From: Bosea vaviloviae
Lineage (GTDB): Bacteria > Pseudomonadota > Alphaproteobacteria > Rhizobiales > Beijerinckiaceae
Assembly (NCBI RefSeq): GCF_001741865.1
Contig: NZ_CP017147.1
Coordinates: forward strand, 1,975,001 to 2,039,000
Reading direction: 5' to 3'
Length of the DNA stretch: 64,000 nucleotides
Shown: in pieces, positions 41,988 through 49,956 of the stretch
Layout of the letters: the number at the start of each line of letters is the position of its first letter
Numbering within the stretch: position 1 is the stretch's first letter
Notes under the pieces: model-generated
Told to the model about the DNA's origin: nothing
Databases searched by the model: none
What the model saw: the letters and a program-made list of their open reading frames with translations, nothing else
Position numbers and translations under genes: made by a program

Positions 41988-42134
41988 CCGAAACTGTCCC
42001 CAAAATAATTCAATGCTTTAATCAAATTTTAGCCATACTCTTGGCTGCGCCCCCTTCTCGTCACCTTGCTGCCCCCTTGCAGCCTTCGCCAGTTCTGCTA
42101 GCCTCGCGACAGGTCAATGACACAGGAGGATGTG

Positions 42135-42218
42135 ATGAGCCTCACGCTACGTCTCGACCGTTTGGTCATGGGTGCGGCCTTCATTTTCATGATGGCAATC
42201 GTGCTGGGAGCGTTCTGA
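42135..42218 (+). CDS. 27-residue single-helix membrane protein
   Basis: ATG at 42135 is preceded by AGGAGG with proper spacing and opens a 27-codon frame: MSLTLRLDRLVMGAAFIFMM followed by AIVLGAF and TGA. After a short basic start, it is one hydrophobic helix. An intrinsic terminator follows 45 bp later, so the gene has its own unit. No homologue with a known role is recognised. Confidence 0.65.
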   Translation: MSLTLRLDRLVMGAAFIFMMAIVLGAF

Positions 42219-42262
42219 CAGACGTCAGTCTCGAGTCGAATGGACCACAAGAGCCTTTGACG

Positions 42263-42300
42263 AGCGCCGCCGGGGAAACTCCTGGCGGCGCTTTCGTTTT
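42263..42300 (+). terminator. Intrinsic terminator after the 27-residue gene
   Basis: AGCGCCGCC, a 12-base loop, GGCGGCGCT, then TTCGTTTT. Confidence 0.88.
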
Positions 42301-42308
42301 GGGGCTTT

Positions 42309-42364
42309 GATTATGCATCGGCATGCCCCGAAAACCGGTTCCCACTTTTCGGGCCGATACTCTA
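42309..42364 (-). repeat. TAGAGTATCGG dispersed repeat over the stop of the next gene
   Basis: Read on the minus strand it starts TAGAGTATCGGCCCGAAAAG and goes on to GTGGGAACCGGTTTTCGGGG. The first TAG is the stop codon of the Cys-rich protein gene. The AAAACCGGTTCCCACTTTT core is shared with the repeats at 53289 and 58274. Confidence 0.88.
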
Positions 42365-42673
42365 GCTTTCCGGGCAGGGGTTCTCGGTGACCTCCCAGGA
42401 CATCATGTTGATGACCCGGCCACAGGCGGCCAATCGCCGTCCTTGCGTCGTCCTGATGCAGGCGATGGCGCCTTCGGCGATCTTGCGGCCCTCGCTCCAG
42501 CAGTAGCAGAGCGGTTCGGGCGACTGCGCCAGACGCGGCGGATCGACAGGTATGGCGCGGTCTTGGACTCGGTCTTGGGCCCGGGCCGACGCGCCGAGCA
42601 GGAGCAACAGGGCCAAAGCCGCAAGCCAAGGCTGCGGCAGCGCCGGAACCAGTCCCGATGAGATCCTGCGCAT
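42362..42673 (-). CDS. Small secreted cysteine-rich protein
   Basis: The 103-residue protein has a signal peptide (PQPWLAALALLLLLGASARA, cut before QD) and a short mature part with five cysteines: CYCWSEGRKIAEGAIACIR, then RRLAACGRVINMMSW and NPCPES. Disulfides are likely. I do not recognise the family. The stop codon is part of a dispersed repeat. It is divergent from the Tim44-domain gene, and the gap contains a strong palindrome. Confidence 0.65.
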   Translation of the reverse strand: MRRISSGLVPALPQPWLAALALLLLLGASARAQDRVQDRAIPVDPPRLAQSPEPLCYCWSEGRKIAEGAIACIRTTQGRRLAACGRVINMMSWEVTENPCPES

Positions 42674-42763
42674 GGCTCGATCCCTCCGCTGCCGGCCAAG
42701 CCGGTCAAGCAAACCGAAACTAGCACGTCTCCAGATGGCTCTCAAATGCTTTGCCGGAGAGAA

Positions 42764-42781
42764 CTACGACTTTAGTCGTAG
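42764..42781. promoter_or_regulatory. Palindrome CTACGACT-TT-AGTCGTAG, operator-like
   Basis: This perfect 8+8 bp palindrome with a two-base centre lies in the gap between the divergent Cys-rich and Tim44-domain genes, 86 bp before the Tim44 ATG. Its size and symmetry fit the site of a dimeric regulator; the regulator is not known. Confidence 0.55.
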
Positions 42782-42867
42782 ATACTTGGCGAGATCGGTC
42801 TTGTAACCGCTGTGATGGCCGACCATATTGACGGCAAGAGAGCCCGAGGGGGGCTCCGGGAGGAACC

Positions 42868-43845
42868 ATGTCTCTGATTTTGCTCGCCCGGCGCGGCCGG
42901 GCCATCGCTTTTCTCGCTGGTGCACTGCTGATCGTCCCCATGGTCGCCGAGGCGCGGCCTGGCGGTGGCAAGAGCTCCGGCAGCCGCGGCTCGCGCACCG
43001 AATCCGCGCCGGCTCGAACGGATACTGCCCCCAACGGGGCGCAGCCCTTCCAGCGCAGCGCGACGCCGTCGCCTGCCGCTCCGATGGCGGGCGCTGCCGC
43101 CGGCGCCGCCGCCCAGGCGGCCCGGCCTTCGATGGCGCGCAACCTGATGATGGGCCTCGGCGCCGGCCTGCTCGGCGCGGGCCTGTTCGGCATGCTGTCG
43201 GGCTCCGGCTTCTTCAGCGGCCTGGCATCGCTCGCCGGCATCTTCGGCTTCCTGATGCAGATCGCATTGATCGGCGGCCTGATCTGGCTGGCTCTGCGCT
43301 TCTTCCGTCGCCGTTCCGAGCCGCAGCTCGCCGGCGCCGGCGCGCCGCTGCCGCGCGAGGCCTACCAGCCGCAGGCCCAGAACCAGGCCGCCCGCATGGG
43401 TATGATGGGCGGCGGTTCCGCCGCGCCGCAGACCCAGCCGATCCAGCTGACGGGCGAGGATTTCAGCGCCTTCGAGCGCCTGCTGACGGAGGTCAACGCG
43501 GCCTATTCCAATGAGGACGAGGCCGGCCTGCGCCAGCACGTCACGCCGGAGATGTTCGGCTATTTCGACGAGGATCTCTCGGGCAACGCCAAAAAGGGCC
43601 TTGTCGACCGCGTCTCCGAGGTCAAGCTGCTGAAGGGCGACCTCGCGGAAGCCTGGCGCGAGGGCGATGCCGACTACGCCACGGTCGCGATGCGCTTCAG
43701 CCTGATCAACGCGCTGTATGAGCGCGCCAGCGGCAAGGTCGTCGATGGCAACGCCACCGTTCCCCAGGAGGTCACCGAACACTGGACCTTCCTGCGCACG
43801 CGGGGCGGCGCCTGGAAGCTCTCGGGGATCCAGGCCGCAGCCTGA
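42868..43845 (+). CDS. Tim44-domain membrane protein
   Basis: This 325-residue protein has an N-terminal signal or anchor (AIAFLAGALLIVPMVAEA), a Ser/Pro/Ala-rich linker and a Gly-rich double helix (LMMGLGAGLLGAGLFGML and GFLMQIALIGGLIWLALRFF). The C-terminal Tim44-like domain starts near FSAFERLLTEVNAAYSNED and ends WTFLRTRGGAWKLSGIQ. Bacterial Tim44-like proteins are conserved in alphaproteobacteria, with a suggested role near the membrane; the function is not known. An intrinsic terminator follows. Confidence 0.88.
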   Translation: MSLILLARRGRAIAFLAGALLIVPMVAEARPGGGKSSGSRGSRTESAPARTDTAPNGAQPFQRSATPSPAAPMAGAAAGAAAQAARPSMARNLMMGLGAGLLGAGLFGMLSGSGFFSGLASLAGIFGFLMQIALIGGLIWLALRFFRRRSEPQLAGAGAPLPREAYQPQAQNQAARMGMMGGGSAAPQTQPIQLTGEDFSAFERLLTEVNAAYSNEDEAGLRQHVTPEMFGYFDEDLSGNAKKGLVDRVSEVKLLKGDLAEAWREGDADYATVAMRFSLINALYERASGKVVDGNATVPQEVTEHWTFLRTRGGAWKLSGIQAAA

Positions 43846-43867
43846 TCCAGCGATACTGAATGACATG

Positions 43868-43895
43868 ACGGCCGGGGCAACCCGGCCGTTTTTTG
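43868..43895 (+). terminator. Intrinsic terminator of the Tim44-domain gene
   Basis: ACGGCCGGG, loop GCAA, CCCGGCCGT, then TTTTTT. Confidence 0.94.
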
Positions 43896-43980
43896 TTGGA
43901 CCCGGGTTTTGGGTGTCGCACCTGCCGGATTCGTCCTATAGGCGGGCGGATAGGCCAACCTGCTTTCCGGAGTTCTTCTC

Positions 43981-44796
43981 ATGAGCGACATGCGTCTTGT
44001 CGTCGTCGGCGCCGCCGGGCGCATGGGCCGGATGCTGATCAAAGCGATCCATGAGACGCCGGGCTGTGTCCTGTCGGCTGCGGTCGAGCGGCCGGGTTCT
44101 GGTGTGGTCGGGCAGGATGCCGGCGTGCTCGCCGGCCTGCCGGCCTGCGGCATCGACGTGACCGATGAGGCCCTGCCGGCCTTCGTCGAGGCCGAGGGCG
44201 TACTTGATTTCACGACGCCTGACTCCACGGTCTCCTTCGCTGCCCTCGCCGCGCAGGCGCGCATCGCCCATATCGTCGGCACCACCGGGTTGGAGCCGCA
44301 GCACCTGGCGAAGCTGGAGGCTGCCGCCCGCCATGCCGCCATCATCCGCTCCGGCAATATGAGCCTCGGCGTCAATCTGCTGGCCGGCCTCGTACGCAAG
44401 GTCGCGGCCACGCTCGGCACGGATTGGGACATCGAGATCGTCGAGATGCACCACCGCATGAAGGTCGATGCGCCCTCGGGCACGGCCGTGATGCTGGGCG
44501 AGGCGGCGGCAGAGGGCCGGGCGGTCGATCTGGCTGATGCCCGCGTCGCCGTGCGCGACGGCCACACCGGCGCGCGGCAGCCCGGCACGGTCGGTTTCGC
44601 GGCGCTGCGCGGCGGCACCGTGGTTGGCGACCACAAGGTGATCTTCGCGGGGACCGGCGAGCGGCTGGAGCTCTCCCACATCGCGGAGGACCGCAGTCTC
44701 TTCGCACAGGGCGCGGTCAAGGCCGCGCTCTGGGGCAGGGGCCGCAAGCCCGGACTCTATTCCATGGCCGATGTGCTCGGGCTCGACAGTCTCTGA
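43981..44796 (+). CDS. dapB: 4-hydroxy-tetrahydrodipicolinate reductase DapB
   Basis: DapB reduces hydroxy-tetrahydrodipicolinate in lysine and diaminopimelate synthesis. The 271-residue product has the nucleotide site [17 protein letters not shown] and [26 protein letters not shown] is followed by [20 protein letters not shown] with the catalytic His and Lys. Length and motifs are standard. The dapE gene of the same pathway lies at 59-60 kb. The alkB-like gene follows after 10 bp. Confidence 0.96.
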   Translation: MSDMRLVVVGAAGRMGRMLIKAIHETPGCVLSAAVERPGSGVVGQDAGVLAGLPACGIDVTDEALPAFVEAEGVLDFTTPDSTVSFAALAAQARIAHIVGTTGLEPQHLAKLEAAARHAAIIRSGNMSLGVNLLAGLVRKVAATLGTDWDIEIVEMHHRMKVDAPSGTAVMLGEAAAEGRAVDLADARVAVRDGHTGARQPGTVGFAALRGGTVVGDHKVIFAGTGERLELSHIAEDRSLFAQGAVKAALWGRGRKPGLYSMADVLGLDSL

Positions 44797-44806
44797 GCGT
44801 CCGGGA

Positions 44807-45490
44807 ATGACGCAACTGGGCATGACGCGCCTCGCGATCGCGCCCGGCGTAATCCATTGGCCAGGCTACCTCCCGGCCGAGGCGCAGGCCGCGCTCGTCG
44901 CCGATCTGCGCGAGGTGGCGCGGCAGGCGCCGTTCTTCTCCCCGCGCATGCCCAGGACCGGAAAACCCTTCTCGGTGCGGATGACCAATTGCGGCTCGCT
45001 CGGCTGGGTCTCCGATGAGCGCGGCTACCGCTACCAGCCGCTCCATCCCGAGACGGGCCTGGCCTGGCCGCCGATGCCGGCGCTGCTGACGCAGGCCTGG
45101 CGGGAGCTTGCGGATTATCCGCATCCGCCCGAGGCCTGCCTGGTCAATTTCTATGAGGCGAGCGCCAAGATGGGCTTGCATCAGGACCGCGACGAGCAGG
45201 ATTTCGAGGCGCCGGTGCTGTCATTGTCGCTGGGCGACACCGCCATGTTCCGCATCGGCGGCACGGAGCGGGGCGGCAAGACGGTGTCGCTGAAGCTTGC
45301 CTCGGGCGATGTCTTGCTGTTCGGCGGGGAGGCCAGGCTCGCCTATCACGGCATCGACCGCATCCTGGCGGGCTCGTCGAGCCTGTTGCCGCAGGGCGGG
45401 CGGATCAATCTGACATTGCGGCGTGTGACGAGAGCGTTTTCGAGCGAAGTGGATACCGGTTCGCGTGAAGAAAACGCGTTAAAACAATGA
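44807..45490 (+). CDS. alkB: AlkB-type Fe(II)/2-oxoglutarate dioxygenase with repeat-encoded tail
   Basis: This 227-residue protein repairs alkylated DNA or RNA bases by oxidative demethylation. The iron ligands are H and D in KMGLHQDRDEQDFEAPV and H in LAYHGIDRI; the 2-oxoglutarate Arg is in GGRINLTLRR. The last ~20 residues ([20 protein letters not shown] and Q) come from a dispersed repeat, so the gene reads into it; other copies of this repeat supply a TAG stop, but here that codon is missing. Start ATG 44807 lies 10 bp after dapB. Confidence 0.9.
   Translation: MTQLGMTRLAIAPGVIHWPGYLPAEAQAALVADLREVARQAPFFSPRMPRTGKPFSVRMTNCGSLGWVSDERGYRYQPLHPETGLAWPPMPALLTQAWRELADYPHPPEACLVNFYEASAKMGLHQDRDEQDFEAPVLSLSLGDTAMFRIGGTERGGKTVSLKLASGDVLLFGGEARLAYHGIDRILAGSSSLLPQGGRINLTLRRVTRAFSSEVDTGSREENALKQ
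45430..45487 (+). repeat. TAGAGCGTTTTC-type repeat, copy 3, inside alkB
   Basis: Begins GAGAGCGTTTTCGAGCGAAG; the usual leading T-A is replaced, so no TAG stop forms and alkB continues through GAAGAAAACGCGTTAAAACA to a TGA right after the repeat. Otherwise it matches the copies at 26631, 28025 and 57187. Confidence 0.9.
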
Positions 45491-45505
45491 GGCCGGAGTG
45501 ACTCA

Positions 45506-46126
45506 TCAGGACGATCCCGAGCCCGGCAGGTTCGGGAACGACCAGCCGAACAGGATCGACCCAGCCCGCAGGCCGAAGGTGGTCGCGAGGCCGACGAGCA
45601 TGACGATGACCGGTTCGATCACCAGGCTCGACAGAAGCGCGGTCATCGCTGCCCCCGCGGCTGCGGCCGTGACGTAGAAATCGCGGCTCCACAGCACCAT
45701 CGGCCGGTCGCCGGCCAGGATGTCGCGCAGGATGCCGCCGAAGGAGGCGGTCATCGCGCCGAGCGCGATCGCTGACAGGGAGGAGACGCCGACATCGAGC
45801 GCCTTCAGCGTGCCGGCAACGGCGAAGAGCGCAAGCCCGGCCGAGTCGGCCCAGATCAGCAGGCGCTTGCCGGCCCAGCCATCGAGCATGCCGGGCTTCA
45901 GATAAGCGATGGCCCAGGCGCCAAGCGCGACGCCCGAGCAGACGAGAACATCGCTGGGATCGCGCACCCAGAAGACGAGGCGCCCGAGCAGGAGATCGCG
46001 CAGCGTGCCGCCGCCGACGCCGGTCACCGTCGCGAGCAGGATGAAGCCGAACGGGTCCATGCCCTTGCGGGTCGCGACCAGCGCGCCAGTCAATGCAAAG
46101 ACGGCGACGCCGGCGGTTTCGAGCAC
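45506..46126 (-). CDS. TRIC-type (UPF0126) cation channel family protein
   Basis: The 206-residue membrane protein has seven hydrophobic helices in two similar halves. Each half holds a glycine-rich RD motif: VTGVGGGTLRDLLLGR and MTASFGGILRDILAGDRP. These mark the UPF0126 / trimeric intracellular cation channel family. Selectivity here is not known. The GTG start at 46126 lies 3 bp after the grpE stop, so it probably belongs to the same transcript. Confidence 0.9.
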   Translation of the reverse strand: MLETAGVAVFALTGALVATRKGMDPFGFILLATVTGVGGGTLRDLLLGRLVFWVRDPSDVLVCSGVALGAWAIAYLKPGMLDGWAGKRLLIWADSAGLALFAVAGTLKALDVGVSSLSAIALGAMTASFGGILRDILAGDRPMVLWSRDFYVTAAAAGAAMTALLSSLVIEPVIVMLVGLATTFGLRAGSILFGWSFPNLPGSGSS

Positions 46127-46129
46127 GTC

Positions 46130-46744
46130 TCAGTGGCCGGACGGAGTGCTGCCGGAGGTGTCCGGGGTCGAGGGTTCCTGCGGCTTGGGCGCGCCGGCCG
46201 AGACGCCGACCAGGGCCGGCCGCAGCACGCGCTCGCCGATCTTGTAGCCTGACTGCACGACCTTGGAGACCATGCCCTTGGGCGTTTCGGCATCGGGCGC
46301 CTCGAACATCGCCTGATGCAGGTTGGGATCGAACTTCTCCCCCTGCGGATCGATCTTGCGCACGCCGTGGCGCTCCAGCGTCTTCAGCAGGTCGCGCTCG
46401 GTCAGCTCGACGCCTTCAATCAGCGCTGCCAGAGCCGCTTCGGCTCCGCTGCGCGCGGCTTCGGGCACGCTCTCCAGCGCACGGCGCAGATTGTCGGCCG
46501 AGGCCAGCATATCGCGGGCGAAGCTCGTTACCGCATAGGCCTTGGCGTCGGAGATCTCACGCTCGGTGCGCCGGCGCAAATTCTCCATGTCGGCCAGTGT
46601 GCGCAGCAGCTTGTCCTTGAAGTCGTCGCGCTCGGATTCCAGCCGGGCGAGATCGGCCTCGGCATTGGAGGCGGCTTCATTGGCCAGTTCCTCGCTGGTC
46701 GCGGTGTCGATCTCGGGCTCTTCTTTCGCAGGCTTCTGCGTCAT
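46130..46744 (-). CDS. grpE: Nucleotide exchange factor GrpE
   Basis: GrpE releases ADP from DnaK. The 204-residue protein has an acidic start ([19 protein letters not shown]) and a long coiled coil with [20 protein letters not shown]. The C-terminal beta domain has [15 protein letters not shown] and [20 protein letters not shown]. The ATG at 46744 is preferred over a longer Pro-rich extension. The hrcA gene that often precedes grpE is absent; glnD is upstream and the channel gene downstream. Confidence 0.95.
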   Translation of the reverse strand: MTQKPAKEEPEIDTATSEELANEAASNAEADLARLESERDDFKDKLLRTLADMENLRRRTEREISDAKAYAVTSFARDMLASADNLRRALESVPEAARSGAEAALAALIEGVELTERDLLKTLERHGVRKIDPQGEKFDPNLHQAMFEAPDAETPKGMVSKVVQSGYKIGERVLRPALVGVSAGAPKPQEPSTPDTSGSTPSGH

Positions 46745-46852
46745 GGCGTCATCCAATTCCAAATAGATCGCAATTCCAGGCGGATCGGGGGCCGGCGCAG
46801 GCGAAGGGCGCAACGGCGTTCCGGGCCGATATCGGGCTTGTTGCCTGCGAAA

Positions 46853-49663
46853 TCAAGCGCGCACGGGTGCCTTGGCCTTGGCTGCGGCCGGCTTGTCGTG
46901 ATCGAAGGCGAAGACGTCGAGCAGCGCTCTGCGGATGGCGAGCTGGCGCGCGGTCGAGACGATCTTCGCCGTCGTCAGGTCGGTGACGTAGAACACGTCG
47001 ACCGCCTTCTCGCCGAAAGTGGCGATATGGGCCGAGGCGATGTTGAGGTTGAGCTTCCCGATCGCAGTGGTCAGGTCGTAGAGCAAGCCGGGCCGGTCGA
47101 GCCCCGAGACCTCGAGCACGGTGTGGCGGGCCGAGAGCACATTGTCGATGATGACCTCGGGCGCGAGCTGGAAGGTCTGGCCGCGCGGCGGCGGGGCGCG
47201 GCGCTGCGCCACCAGATCCGCGATCTTGATCTCCCCCTTCAGCGCGCGCTCGATCGCGGCCGCGATCCGCTCGGCCCGGCGCAGTTCGTCGTCGTCCCGG
47301 TCGAAGGCGCGCGAGACCGAGATCGTGTCGAGCACGAGCCCGTCGGTGGTGGTGAAGATCTGCGCGTCGACGATGTTGCCGCCGGCCGCCGCGCAGGCTC
47401 CGGTGACGATCGCCAGCAGGCGCGGATGGTCGGGCGCCAGGATGGTGAGCTCGGTGATGCCGCGGAACTGGTCGGTCTCGACGGCGGTCGCTGTGGTGCG
47501 GCCCTCGCTCTCCGCCTGCCTGAGAAAGCGGGCGTGCTTCTCCTGGCGGGCGAGCTCGGTCTTGATCCAGTAGGGTGGATAATGGCGGGCGAGATAGGCG
47601 TTGCGCTCGGTCTCGGGCCAATCGGCGAGCTGTTCCTTCAGCGCATCCTGCTTCTTCTCGACGCGGGCCTTGCGCTCGATCGCGGAATAGCCGCCGGCGA
47701 GCACGATCTCGGTCTCATAATAGAGCGTGCGCAGGAGCTGGCCCTTCCAGCCGTTCCAGACGCCGGGGCCGACCGCCTTGATGTCGGCGACGGTGAGGAT
47801 GAGCAAGAGCTTCAACCGCTCCAGCGTCTGCACCGTCGCGGCAAAGGTCTCGATCGTCTTGGGGTCGCCGAGGTCGCGGCTCTGGGCGACGGTCGACATG
47901 TCGAGATGGTGTTCGACCAGCCAGGCGACTGTTTCGGTCTGTGCCTCGCTCAGGCCCAGCCGGGGGCCGAGCTTGCGGGCGATCTTGGCGCCGGCGATCG
48001 AGTGGTCCTCGAGCCGGCCCTTGGCGATGTCGTGCAGGAACAGCGCGACATAGAGCGCGCGACGATTGGCGAGGTTCGGCATGATCTCGTTGGCGAGCGG
48101 ATGCTCGATTTCGAGAACGCCGGCATCGATTTCCGCCAAGACGCCGATCGAACGGATCAGGTGCTCGTCGACCGTATAGTGGTGATACATGTTGAACTGC
48201 ATCATCGCGACGATGCGGCCGAAATCCGGGATGAAGCGCCCCAGCAGCCCCGACTCGTTCATCCGCCGCAGCACCGGCTCCGGCGAGCGCCGCCCGGTCA
48301 GGATCTCCAGGAAGATGCGGTTGGCTTCGGGATCGTGGCGCAATTGCGCCGTGACCAGGCGCAGCGACTGCGTCACCAGCCGGCTGGTGTCGGGGTGGAT
48401 GGCGATGTCGTCGCGACTGGCGATCTCGTAGAGCCGCAGCAGGTTGACCGGATCGCGCCGGAAGGCGTCGTCGTCGATCACGTTGAGGCGCTGGCTCTTC
48501 AGCGTGAAATCGGGATGGCCGAGTGCGCGCACGCGTTTGCGCTTGGCAAACGAGCCGAGCAGGCGCGAGAGCGAGGCGCGCGGCTTCTGCTGGCGCGCCT
48601 CCAGCGCCGCACAGACGATGGCGGTCAGGTCGCCGACATCCTTGGCGACGAGGAAATAGGCCTTCATGAAACGCTCGACCGGCGCCTGGCCGCTGCGCCC
48701 GGCATAGCCGATCGCGGCGGCGACCTGGCGCTGGAGGTCGAAGGACAGGCGCTCCTCGGCCCGGCCGGTGATGAAATGCATCCAGCAGCGCACGCGCCAG
48801 AGGAACTCCTCCGAACGCTGGAACATCACGAGTTCCTTGCGGTCGAACAGGCCGGCTGCGACCAGTTCGCTGACATCATCGACGCGATAGGCGTATTTCG
48901 CGATCCAGAACAAGGTGTTGAGGTCGCGCAGGCCGCCCTTGCCGTCCTTGACGTTGGGCTCGACCAGATAGCGCGAGGTGCCGGCGCGGCGCACCCGCGT
49001 CTCGCGCTCGGCGAGCTTGGCCTCGGTGAAGGCGGGCGCCGTGCCCTCCATCACCTCGGCCCCGAAGCGGCGCACCATCTCGTCGAAGAGCGACCTGTCC
49101 CCGATGAGGAAGCGCGCTTCGAGCAGCGCAGTCCGGATCGTCATGTCGGCGCGCGCCTCGCGCATGCAGTCATCGATCGAGCGCACGGAGTGGCCGACCT
49201 TCAGCTTCAGGTCCCAGAGCGGGTAGAGCATCGCCTCGACCACGCTCTCGCCCCAAGCGGTCTGCTTGTGCGGGAACAGGAACAGCAGGTCGACATCGGA
49301 GCCCGGCGCGAGCGTGCCACGGCCATAGCCGCCGACCGCGACGACGGCGATGCGCTCGGATTGCGACGGGTTGACCGCTTGGTAGAAATGCTCGCTCGCT
49401 GCGATATGCAGGCAGGCGACGATCCCGTCCATCGTCTCGGAGATGCGCTCGGCGCAGGCGAGGCCGTTGCGTGGGCCGGCGAGCAGATCCTTGGCCGAGG
49501 CGTGGCCTTCATCGAGCACGCGGCGCAGATGCGCCACCAGCGCCTGGCGCATCTCGGTGGTCGAGGGGTTGCCCAATCGGGCGATGAGTTTCGCGACGGC
49601 CTGGGCGGGGTTCTCCAGCACCTCGGCGAGCGCGAGGCGCGGCTGATCGGCGACGGACGACAC
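46853..49663 (-). CDS. glnD: [Protein-PII] uridylyltransferase / uridylyl-removing enzyme GlnD
   Basis: GlnD senses glutamine and adds or removes UMP on PII proteins, setting nitrogen control. The 936-residue protein has the nucleotidyltransferase motif GGYGRGTLAPGSDVDLLFLF. The HD hydrolase part has YHHYTVDEHLIRSIGVL and FLHDIAKGRLEDHS. Two C-terminal ACT domains have LTILAPDHPRLLAIVTGA and VLEVSGLDRPGLLYDLTTA. Length and order are normal. grpE follows 108 bp downstream. Confidence 0.97.
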   Translation of the reverse strand: MSSVADQPRLALAEVLENPAQAVAKLIARLGNPSTTEMRQALVAHLRRVLDEGHASAKDLLAGPRNGLACAERISETMDGIVACLHIAASEHFYQAVNPSQSERIAVVAVGGYGRGTLAPGSDVDLLFLFPHKQTAWGESVVEAMLYPLWDLKLKVGHSVRSIDDCMREARADMTIRTALLEARFLIGDRSLFDEMVRRFGAEVMEGTAPAFTEAKLAERETRVRRAGTSRYLVEPNVKDGKGGLRDLNTLFWIAKYAYRVDDVSELVAAGLFDRKELVMFQRSEEFLWRVRCWMHFITGRAEERLSFDLQRQVAAAIGYAGRSGQAPVERFMKAYFLVAKDVGDLTAIVCAALEARQQKPRASLSRLLGSFAKRKRVRALGHPDFTLKSQRLNVIDDDAFRRDPVNLLRLYEIASRDDIAIHPDTSRLVTQSLRLVTAQLRHDPEANRIFLEILTGRRSPEPVLRRMNESGLLGRFIPDFGRIVAMMQFNMYHHYTVDEHLIRSIGVLAEIDAGVLEIEHPLANEIMPNLANRRALYVALFLHDIAKGRLEDHSIAGAKIARKLGPRLGLSEAQTETVAWLVEHHLDMSTVAQSRDLGDPKTIETFAATVQTLERLKLLLILTVADIKAVGPGVWNGWKGQLLRTLYYETEIVLAGGYSAIERKARVEKKQDALKEQLADWPETERNAYLARHYPPYWIKTELARQEKHARFLRQAESEGRTTATAVETDQFRGITELTILAPDHPRLLAIVTGACAAAGGNIVDAQIFTTTDGLVLDTISVSRAFDRDDDELRRAERIAAAIERALKGEIKIADLVAQRRAPPPRGQTFQLAPEVIIDNVLSARHTVLEVSGLDRPGLLYDLTTAIGKLNLNIASAHIATFGEKAVDVFYVTDLTTAKIVSTARQLAIRRALLDVFAFDHDKPAAAKAKAPVRA

Positions 49664-49744
49664 GGCGGCTCACCCTCGATTCCGGGCCATGCGGCCTCGG
49701 CCCATTCCGCTCGTTAACATGCCGGCGGGATTCGCAAAGCAGAT

Positions 49745-49773
49745 AAATTACACATTACGAGTACGTGTAATTT
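49745..49773. promoter_or_regulatory. Inverted repeat AAATTACAC/GTGTAATTT upstream of ssuA
   Basis: Nine-base perfect arms surround 11 bases (ATTACGAGTAC), within a notably AT-rich patch in the 293 bp gap between glnD and the transporter genes. It lies about 180 bp before the ssuA ATG. It may be an operator or promoter region for the transporter; nothing else in the gap is recognised. Confidence 0.5.
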
Positions 49774-49956
49774 ACAATTCAACATCGCCGGATGTCGTGT
49801 TTGACAAACAGAACGCGTGGACCTAAAAGACGGATACGCGCCGATTTGAGCCAGCAGCTTGCGGGCGCGAAATAAGTGCAGCTAAAGCGTCGGGGCCAAG
49901 GGCAGGCTTGCGAGTCGGTCCCGATCCCTGCGCGTCATCGCAACAAGGGATCGATC

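Noticed and set aside
46316..49717. A 1133-codon open frame on the plus strand opposite glnD and grpE
   Set aside because: High-GC shadow: it mirrors the glnD codon pattern, has no ribosome site and no recognisable domain, while glnD has full motifs.
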